A stretch of 64,000 nt of DNA, from contig JAECUM010012881.1 of NCBI GenBank assembly GCA_016617855.1, positions 26,502 to 90,501 of the forward strand, in the 5' to 3' direction. The notes beneath the pieces are model-generated. The model made no database searches and was not told the DNA's origin. It was given only the letters and a program-made list of their open reading frames with translations. The position numbers and the translations under genes were made by a program. Origin of the DNA: Megalonaias nervosa. Taxonomy: Eukaryota; Mollusca; Bivalvia; Unionida; Unionidae. This document shows, in pieces, positions 60,701 through 64,000 of the stretch; within the stretch, counting starts at the first letter, position 1; every line of letters starts with the position of its first letter.

Positions 60701-61848
60701 ATTATGGAAGTTCTATAACTTCTCTAAATTCATAATGAGGAGGTTGCAAGTCATAATCAAATGTAAACTAAATATTATGAGGAGGCTGCAAGTCATAATC
60801 AAATGTAAACTAAAGACAATGAAAAGGTTACAAGTCATAATCAGATGTAAACTAAAGACAATGAAAAGGTTACAAGTCATAATCAGATGTAAACTAAAGA
60901 CAATGAAAAGGTTACAAGTCATAATCAGATGCAAACAAAATATAATAAGGAGGTTACAAGTCATATACAAATATAAACAAAATATAATAAGGAGGTTACA
61001 AGTCATATACAAATATAAACAAAATATAATAAGGTCACAAGTCATAATCAAATGTAAACTAAATATTATGAGGAGGTTACAAGTCATAACCAAATGTAAA
61101 TAAAATATGAGGAGGTTACAAAATGTAAACAAAATGTAATGAGGTTGCAAGTCATAATCAAATGTAAACAAAATCGGAGGTTACAAGTCATAATCAAATG
61201 AAAACAAAATATGAGGAGGTTGCAAGTCATAATCAAATGTAAACAAAATAAGGAGGTTGCAAGTCATAATCAAACATAAACAAAAAATGAGGTTACAAGT
61301 CATAATCAAATGAAAAACTAAATATAATGAGGAGGTTGCAAGTCATAATCAAATATAAACCAAATATGAGGCCTTGTTAATTTACATCATATATGAAAAT
61401 GTCCCTATATCTTAAAGACAATTTCTAGAATCACATTTCCCGTATTATTATTAATCTGGATTCTTATTACAGAATATACTCACATGCATGTCAGATCCAA
61501 CTGCAAAACAATACAGACTCTGGTCAGCCATTGCATAATGTGCTGACATACATGGGTCTACACTCTTTGCTCAACTGATTAATCATAGCAGTCTGCACAG
61601 ACACTGATCTGACAGTGCAATATGCCGCAATAAATCTGGGTCTATATTGTTTGCAGTTGGTCCTGACTTGTATGCAAGTACATACAGTAACTGATACAAA
61701 AGGGAAAACAAAAGTCTCTGGATTTGAGCAGCTTTAAGTGTACACAGAAATAACTACCTGTAACATTCCAAAGAGTGCTCCATGCAACCTCTAGAACTTC
61801 ATCACATTCTGCTAAGCTCAACTTGTGTTTGATTATCTTACACATCAT
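37761..61848 (-). CDS. ZER1: ZER1-like CUL2 ubiquitin ligase substrate receptor, C-terminal part
   Basis: Seven exons on the minus strand (61758-61848, 56681-56751, 56123-56170, 53347-53414, 44712-44900, 43759-43856, 37761-37963) join in phase with GT-AG borders into 255 residues ending in an acidic tail SESEDDEHL. ZYG11/ZER1 proteins are substrate receptors of CUL2-RING E3 ligases and bind N-terminal glycine degrons through a C-terminal ARM-like domain, the part seen here. Diagnostic runs are TDETPSNC, LLRNMMGLMGNIAEVKELR, DGIEVSYNSAGVLSHIASD, KRNINYRSFEPIL, VQHWAVWALCNLTQVYPDKY. These fit ZER1 better than ZYG11B, as I remember both. The Trp and Asp of WNVTDE and the Asn and Glu of GNIAEV match the glycine-pocket residues reported for the human proteins and are kept. 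The VHL/CUL2 box and leucine-rich repeats, N-terminal in this family, lie beyond the right edge. Introns reach 8.4 kb and are full of repeats. Looks intact. Confidence 0.9.
38870..39700. repeat. Duplicated block and poly-G tract in a ZER1 intron
   Basis: CTCTACAGATATTGTGAACT near 38890 and CTCTACAGATATTGGGAACT near 39620 head two related blocks of about 90 bp. A run of 14 G's occurs at about 39439-39452. Confidence 0.65.
39855..40130 (-). repeat. Dispersed repeat, second copy (inverted to 14157-14445)
   Basis: The reverse complement has CAGCTTGGCCTTACTTCAGA, TGTGCATCTTCCAAAAAACT, CTTTCAGAAGCTGGTATTGA and GGTAAAATTAATTTTCCCC. About 280 bp, family unknown. Confidence 0.75.
40131..41450. other. 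ZER1 intron, no clear feature
   Basis: AT-rich. Around 40395-40440 a weak tRNA-like head (GTAATGTGGTAGAGTG and TTTCAAACCCTG) may mark a decayed SINE, but no body or tail is seen. Confidence 0.35.
41455..41740. repeat. GAGACCACCTGTCTTGAGAG repeat beside a duplicated transposase segment
   Basis: Several copies of CCTGTCTTGAGAGACCACCT in both orientations (41560-41735). Left of it, 41471-41535 duplicates the transposase fragment at 41737-41802 (both carry ATCACCAACATCAGTTT and ...TTGTTCAGCATATTA or close variants). Confidence 0.7.
41737..42795 (-). pseudogene. Pogo/Tigger-like (DDE_1) transposase, degenerate
   Basis: Minus-strand sequence holds family-typical runs in the right order, broken by frameshifts and stops: FDDIEKKFSEDVKT, then PDCLVTNWDQT (NWDQT codons at 42298-42312), LVPGGD, ALDDKRRITILLAITKSGTF, LPPQFIYA, HWSNEESIIRYVDNVIIPYV (42014-42071), then AIFDVFGAHKLLTKLKDS (about 41910-41963) and YAEQFVEVITKTDVGDE near 41750-41796. 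The Asp of NWDQT and the Asp of IFDVFGAH correspond to the first two catalytic residues of the DDE_1 transposase fold; the third, expected in a CTSELQPLD-like stretch, is degraded. Further upstream a charged region (MLEAEVKDWIKKVRINGGS) may be the DNA-binding part. It lies in the ZER1 intron between 37963 and 43759, same strand as the gene. No ends or target duplication were found. A relic that cannot produce an enzyme. Confidence 0.85.
42796..43758. other. ZER1 intron, nothing clear
   Basis: AT-rich. Phrases TGTTGACTGTGTCAGCTTCT and TGTTGACTGCACTGACTTCC near 43060 and 43170 suggest an old duplication of about 110 bp. The left end could include the N-terminal part of the transposase relic. 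Confidence 0.4.
43759..43856 (-). CDS. ZER1: ZER1-like exon (SFEPILKLARCYHTPAVQHW...)
   Basis: Acceptor TTTGTTGCAG and donor TATC|GTATGT on the minus strand. Length 98 nt: one base, 32 codons, one base. It encodes SFEPILKLARCYHTPAVQHW and AVWALCNLTQVY. The spare C joins CT of the last exon to give Pro of VYPDKY, exactly as in the family. Confidence 0.95.
44430..44715 (-). repeat. 37-bp tandem array that includes the ZER1 exon end and splice donor
   Basis: The plus-strand unit starts TTACCTGTAGTTGATAATGA. The rightmost copy is the real exon/intron junction (donor GT at 44711-44710). Four perfectly spaced copies keep CAG|GTAAAT on the minus strand (plus TACCTG at 44672, 44635, 44598, 44561). 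Older copies further left have TATCTG and have lost the GT. Confidence 0.95.
44712..44900 (-). CDS. ZER1: ZER1-like exon (TFLSSTKDGIEVSYNSAGVL...NINYR)
   Basis: Acceptor GTCTTACAG and donor CTACAG|GTAAAT on the minus strand. Length 189 nt: one base, 62 codons, two bases. It encodes TFLSSTKDGIEVSYNSAGVL, SHIASDSPETWTVESPTRNE and WPLSSKRNINY. Its last 14 bases and donor are repeated four more times in the following intron in 37-bp steps, see 44430-44715. Confidence 0.95.
45040..46260. repeat. About 40-bp tandem array (CCAACATAGTATCCAATAAA...)
   Basis: About 27 units carrying ATTACACATGATGTACACAC or close variants, interrupted by a SINE at 45462-45716. The right half changes to a GGATCCAATAAATTTCATAT variant, which continues at 47995-48310 beyond an inserted segment. 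Confidence 0.92.
45462..45716 (+). mobile_element. tRNA-derived SINE with GTTAAACCC/(AAC)n tail
   Basis: The tRNA-like head has the A-box TGGCCTAGTGG at 45474-45484 and the B-box GTTCGAGTC at 45537-45545. The body ends AAATGGCGTTAAACCC and an (AAC)n tail. ACACATGATGTA flanks it on both sides (45450-45461 and 45717-45728), although the host here is itself a repeat. It is antisense in a ZER1 intron. Confidence 0.9.
46440..46665. repeat. GC-richer tandem repeat, about 72 bp, 3 copies
   Basis: AAGCATTTTGGCCAGTGAAG, AAGTGTTTTTGGCTGGTGGA and AACATCTTGGCTGGTGGAGG start successive units. It abuts the solo LTR. Confidence 0.75.
46672..47543. mobile_element. Probable solo LTR of an LTR retrotransposon
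   Basis: An 872-bp segment starts TGTCATG and ends CGTAACA (TGT...ACA termini) and is flanked by ATAT on both sides (46668-46671 and 47544-47547). Inside are a TATA-like ACTATATAATC near 47067 and polyadenylation-like signals (ATTAAAG near 47132, GAAATAAAT near 47460). No primer-binding site or coding region follows. No second LTR is in the window. Identification rests on termini and target duplication. Confidence 0.65.
47548..47994. other. Segment splitting a tandem array, unidentified
   Basis: Non-repetitive sequence between the LTR and the second part of the GGATCCAATAAATTTCATAT array. It contains GTCAATAAATGTAATG near 47872 but no ends I can define. Confidence 0.4.
47995..48310. repeat. 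Second part of the split 40-bp array
   Basis: Seven to eight units with CACCAATGTGGGATC and AATAAATTTCATATGAAGTA, matching the right half of 45040-46260. Confidence 0.9.
48700..49230. repeat. Tandem repeat with CCATGACAATTTGTTTGGTC units
   Basis: About twelve units of about 36-50 bp (TTTAATTTCATAGTAACCAT between them), some carrying an insert with GGCTTGTCGCTGGGGTGAGA. Confidence 0.9.
49646..49652. repeat. Target duplication of hAT-like element, left
   Basis: GATCATG, identical to 50849-50855. Confidence 0.7.
49653..50848. mobile_element. hAT-like non-autonomous DNA transposon
   Basis: A 1196-bp segment starts CAGTGCTCAGAAAAAA and ends TTTTTTGAGCACTG, an inverted repeat typical in form for hAT elements (CAGTG ends). 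Seven-base duplications GATCATG flank it (an 8-bp duplication with one mismatch is also possible). No transposase frame is visible inside. It lies in the ZER1 intron between 44900 and 53347. Confidence 0.72.
50849..50855. repeat. Target duplication of hAT-like element, right
   Basis: GATCATG, identical to 49646-49652. Confidence 0.7.
51139..51350. repeat. About 115-bp direct duplication
   Basis: TTGAAAACAAGG, ATGTGTTCATATGACTACTT and TACACCCTGACACTGCAGT have close second copies about 115 bases on. Confidence 0.8.
51854..51970. mobile_element. 117-bp foldback (MITE-like) element
   Basis: The perfect 20-bp inverted repeat AAATTTTCAGGTCAGCGTCA (51854-51873) pairs with 51951-51970. The inner part is also nearly palindromic (TAGCTAAGTGTA against TACTTTTAGCTA), so the whole unit can fold into one hairpin. 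Confidence 0.85.
52933..53076. mobile_element. About 143-bp foldback element
   Basis: GACAAGGAAATCCCAG (52953-52968) pairs with CTGGGATTTCCTTGTC (53040-53055). Pairing continues outwards (TATGTAGGTGTTT with its counterpart) and inwards (GAGTTACATATTTTGTC with GACAAAAAATGTAACCC). The loop is short. Confidence 0.85.
53347..53414 (-). CDS. ZER1: ZER1-like exon (GNIAEVKELRVHLMDPKYMS...)
   Basis: Acceptor TGCATTATCAG and donor ATATA|GTAAGT on the minus strand. Length 68 nt: 22 codons plus two bases. GNIAEV carries the Asn and Glu that line the N-terminal glycine pocket in human ZYG11B and ZER1 (from memory of the published structures). Confidence 0.92.
53640..54200. repeat. GGTGGTG-rich tandem repeat
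   Basis: Units of about 70-100 bp with AGCAACAGCAGTGGCAG, GGTGGTGACAGTACTGACTG and AGAAATACTGGTGGTG. The same family continues at 55805-56060, so the sequence between may be inserted. Confidence 0.9.
54703..54795. repeat. (GT)n microsatellite
   Basis: About 46 uninterrupted GT units, directly beside a SINE. Confidence 0.98.
54796..55098 (-). mobile_element. tRNA-derived SINE, second copy of the family at 4974-5301
   Basis: It matches the first copy over its length (AGCTTTAACAATTTTTCAGT, TAGTGATGTCAAGCACTGGG, GGGTTTGAACCC at 55032-55043, CCACTAGGCCACC at 55076-55088). The minus-strand head lies at the right end. A small internal deletion near 54935 removes part of the ACACCAGACCG stretch. 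The flanks are (GT)n and (ATGT)n, so no target duplication can be read. Confidence 0.88.
55180..55422 (+). pseudogene. TTF-type zinc-finger fragment (ZNF862/hAT-like), frameshifted
   Basis: One frame gives KLQDDKSKHSYKYDPREKRK; after a frame change, 55309-55422 gives ACWENAYDWLKYDPGKDTML and CTFCTDYSEKHRNMEGI before a stop. The pattern KYDP...W...YxWLxYDP...MxCxxC resembles the zinc-finger start of ZNF862-like and related hAT-derived proteins. A relic of about 80 residues; no transposase core follows. It lies in a ZER1 intron on the opposite strand. Confidence 0.45.
55805..56060. repeat. GGTGGTG-rich repeat, second part
   Basis: About three units of 60-65 bp with AATAGAAATATTGGTGGTGG and GGTAACAACAACAGCTGTCA, ending about 60 bp from the ZER1 exon at 56123. 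Confidence 0.9.
56123..56170 (-). CDS. ZER1: ZER1-like exon (KFPEKEELLRNMMGLM)
   Basis: A 48-nt exon of 16 codons, phase 0 on both sides, with acceptor TTTTTTTGGTAG and donor ATG|GTAAAT on the minus strand. It encodes KFPEKEELLRNMMGLM, continuing directly into GNIAEVKELR in the next exon, a conserved family stretch. Confidence 0.92.
56215..56345 (+). mobile_element. Possible truncated tRNA-derived SINE
   Basis: TTTCAGACTCATAACCAAAG followed by GGTCACAGGTTCAGTACCC resembles the anticodon-to-B-box part of a tRNA-derived SINE head. The A-box side is missing. Low confidence. Confidence 0.35.
56681..56751 (-). CDS. ZER1: ZER1-like exon (DETPSNCQKFILEGGMQHF...)
   Basis: Acceptor GTTTTACAG and donor GAG|GTAAGT on the minus strand. 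Length 71 nt: two bases plus 23 codons reading ETPSNCQKFILEGGMQHFIA and CVE. It follows WNVTD, a hallmark of the glycine-binding ARM-like domain. The 30-bp minisatellite lies in the intron just upstream in gene sense. Confidence 0.92.
56930..59710. repeat. 2.8-kb array of a 30-bp unit, about 92 copies
   Basis: The unit starts GAATGCTAGAAAGAACCAAA and ends GAAATGTAAT. As 30 is a multiple of three, long frames stay open on both strands (NARKNQRNVM on plus, SLVLSSIHYI on minus, 532 codons). A variant with CTACAGAGAAATAAAG recurs at intervals, and 58441-58620 is identical to 59341-59520, a 900-bp higher-order step. Intron of the ZER1-like gene. Confidence 0.97.
59711..59945. repeat. Diverged edge of the 30-bp array
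   Basis: Degenerate units such as GAAAGATGGAGAGAAATAAA continue the array with changing length. Confidence 0.8.
60036..60345 (-). repeat. Dispersed repeat with conserved reading frame, copy 2
   Basis: A diverged match to 26820-27125; the minus frame reads AYQDGSPTIVVFPWIEGLMP. See the first copy. Confidence 0.6.
60735..61375. repeat. About 42-bp tandem repeat
   Basis: About 15 units with GAGGAGGTTACAAGTCATAA and TCAAATGTAAACAAAATATA. Open frames on both strands follow from the repeat. Confidence 0.93.
61475..61690. repeat. Palindromic dispersed element, copy 5 (best ends)
   Basis: The left end ATATACTCACATGCATGTCA, GATCCAACTGCAAAAC pairs with the right end TTTGCAGTTGGTCCTGACTT, GTATGCAAGTACATA. 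Inside are CATTGCATAATGTGCTGACA and AAATCTGGGTCTATATTG. About 200 bp, ending about 70 bp from the ZER1 exon at 61758. Confidence 0.75.
61758..61848 (-). CDS. ZER1: ZER1-like exon (MMCKIIKHKLSLAECDEVLE...WNVT)
   Basis: Minus-strand acceptor TTTATTTCAG just above 61848 and donor ACAG|GTAGTT below 61758. Length 91 nt: 30 codons plus one base. It encodes MMCKIIKHKLSLAECDEVLE and VAWSTLWNVT. The internal ATGs are not a start; family members continue upstream. The spare G joins AT of the next exon to give the Asp of WNVTDE. Confidence 0.9.
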
Positions 61849-63239
61849 CTGAAATAAAGCAGGAAGTCTTCAGCTGACAAAACTGAACCACAGGATATTT
61901 TCGTCTGAACATTTCATTTATTTTTTTGTTATGTTTGTACATAATCTATCTACCTCAAATACTTATGGTATTTTGTTCATAGATGACCTTTAAACTTGGG
62001 TTTTTAAACAAATACCATGCATCATGTATCATTATCATTATCATTATTACATTTTGATGATGATGATGATGATATCAACATATTTAGTGCTCCATTCAAC
62101 AAAGTCATAAAATACATGCATATGCTTTTCTTGCAAAGTTATGTTAGACAAAGATTACTACTCATTTTATTCCAACTAATAAATTTACACTGACTCTTAA
62201 ATAAAGGAACACTGGTCTTAGTTTCTTTGAACATCATAATGAAACACTGTTCTTACTATTGACATGTTACATATAACTGTGCAACAAAGTACTGACTCTT
62301 TTGTTCTGCCAGCCTGTATAACTAGGCTTAGAAAGTTCACATTTCAAATAATATCTGGATTAACCAATTGCTCAACTCCCTGAGATCAAATGACAGTCAG
62401 CCTGTGTGAGATGGAATGAAAGAAGCCTAAGAAGGCTACTGTTCACAACATATGAACCAAAACTTAGCTTCATATATCTCTCCACAAGTATGAACCTTTC
62501 TCGATCAGAAAGCATTAATTCACAGGGAAATAAAATAAAGATATCTAACTGAACACATCATACTAACACGAATGATGTTTCGTTTCTATTGCAACAACAT
62601 GACTACTTTTCCTACCAGTTACCAAAGAAAACGCTTCAACCCTCTCATCTAGTACGTTATGACTCACATTCACATTTGATATTTTGACATCTTTGAGTTA
62701 CACTGAAAGTGTGACTGTATTATGCTAATCAAAATGAAGAGAAGAAATGTTTACACATTAATTAACATGATGTGTCTTTACCTATATAATTTACTCCTCC
62801 GGAGGCAAGAGTTTAATTTGCGTATATGGAGCAGTCACTGTCAATACACATCAATGACAACTTGAAGCAGTTTGAAACCATTATCTGGTTTATGAAACAC
62901 CTGTTAACTGGCCATGGATAGCAGGTGACTGTCATGTATACAGATTTTATATAGGAGATTTGCTCAGGGGTGGGGGTGATTTGAATGGGCATTGACACCA
63001 GGTGACTGCTATATAAAAGTAACTGTTAAGACAGGTTTGATTGTACTATCAACAGCATTACCATCATTTACTTTTCCTCAGGTCCTCCCAACCAATGGAA
63101 AAGCCTGTTCATTTAACCATTTTTTCCAGATGATGATGATATTTTCAACTCTTAATACTATAAGCTACCAAACAGATACCTCTAAAACTCCCTCGCTGCT
63201 CAATGCCTCTTTATGTTCCACCTATCTCAACTACTCTTA
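61849..63239. other. ZER1 intron, no exon found
   Basis: AT-rich. It holds a short (ATT)/(GAT) microsatellite at 62030-62073. The minus strand was read for an upstream ZER1 exon and none was found; the next exon is probably beyond the right edge. Confidence 0.5.
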
Positions 63240-64000
63240 AGTTGTCCCAAGGCTCTTTATGCTTTACCTACCTCAACAACACCCAGACTGTCCACAGCCC
63301 TTTGTGATTTACTAACCTCAACAACACCCTGACCGTCCACAGCCTTTTGTTATTTACTAACTTCAACAATACCCTGACTGTCCACAGCCCTTTGTGATTT
63401 ACTAACCTCAACACCCTGACATTCCACAGCCCTTTATGATTTACTAACCTCAACAACACCCTGACTGTCACAGCCTCTGTGATTTACTAACCTCAACAAC
63501 ACCCTCACTGTCCACAGCCCTTTATGATTTATTAACCTCAACAACACCCTGATTATCCACATCCTGAATGTGATTTACTAACCTCAACAACACCCTGACT
63601 GTCCACAGCCCTTTATGATTTACTAACCTCAACAACACCCTGACTGTCCACAGCCTCTGTGATTTACTAACCTCAACAACACCCTGATTATCCACAGTCT
63701 CTGTCTGATTTACTAACCTCAACAACTCCCAGGTTGTCCACTGCCTCTTTGTGAATTACTAACCTCAACTCCCTGGTTGTCCTCTGCCTCAACATGATTT
63801 ACTAACCTCAACAACTCCCAGGCTGCCCACTGCCTCTGTGTGATTTGCTAACCTCAACAACTCCCAGGTTGCCCACTGCCTCATTAAAATTTACTAACCT
63901 CAACTACTCCCAGGTTGCCCACTGCCTCTGATTTACTAACCTCAACAACTCCCAGGCTGCCCACTACCTCTATGTGATTTACTAATCTCAACAACTCCCA
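63240..64000. repeat. 45-bp tandem array reaching the window edge
   Basis: About 17 units with CTCAACAACACCCTGACTGT, CCACAGCCCTTTGTGATTTA and CTAAC; toward the right the variant ACTCCCAGGCTGCCCACTGC takes over. On the minus strand each unit carries GTTGTTGAG|GTTAGTAAAT, a splice-donor-like sequence, and stays open (GVVEVSKSQRLWTV). Confidence 0.93.

Noticed and set aside
60687..61171. Frames of 138 and 152 codons on opposite strands
   Set aside because: Both read the 42-bp tandem repeat.

Overview
The window reads as nuclear DNA of an invertebrate animal, most likely a mollusc and probably a bivalve. The evidence is AT-rich sequence, GT-AG introns of 1 to 13 kb, conserved metazoan protein genes, tRNA-derived SINEs (one with a GTTAAACCC plus (AAC)n tail of a kind common in molluscs), a degenerate pogo/Tigger-like transposase, and very many intronic minisatellites. 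No CRISPR array, operon, rRNA gene or intact tRNA gene was seen.

Left part, about 1-24.7 kb, + strand: the 3' part of a multi-exon gene. Exons at 523-616, 2550-2740, 11731-11827, 13372-13458, 15593-15805, 17894-17995, 22313-22551 and 23700-24036 join in phase into about 450 residues: a helical N-terminal part, an acidic linker, a coiled coil and a Lys/Ser-rich tail. I do not recognise it securely; an axonemal AXDND1-like protein is a weak guess. Its introns carry tandem arrays, a SINE with a perfect 14-bp target duplication, and a 2-kb (CCAT)-rich array that leaves a spurious 787-codon open frame.

Middle part, about 24.7-36.7 kb: no convincing gene. It holds dispersed and tandem repeats between the two convergent genes.

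Right part, about 36.7-61.8 kb and beyond the edge, - strand: the 3' part of a ZER1 (ZYG11-family) gene, the substrate receptor of a CUL2 ubiquitin ligase for N-terminal glycine degrons. Seven coding exons (61758-61848, 56681-56751, 56123-56170, 53347-53414, 44712-44900, 43759-43856, 37761-37963) join perfectly in phase into 255 residues of the C-terminal ARM-like domain. Its introns hold the transposase relic, a solo LTR, a hAT-like element with target duplications, two foldback elements, two SINEs, a TTF-type zinc-finger relic and a 2.8-kb array of 30-bp units.

The two genes are tail to tail and nothing in the sequence links them functionally. The most unusual points are a 37-bp tandem array that has copied the ZER1 exon end together with its splice donor, giving four extra donor-like sites; a similar donor-bearing 45-bp array at the right edge; and a palindromic dispersed element whose core appears to have been amplified into a 1-kb array. 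I found no clear evidence of a wholly new multi-gene system.
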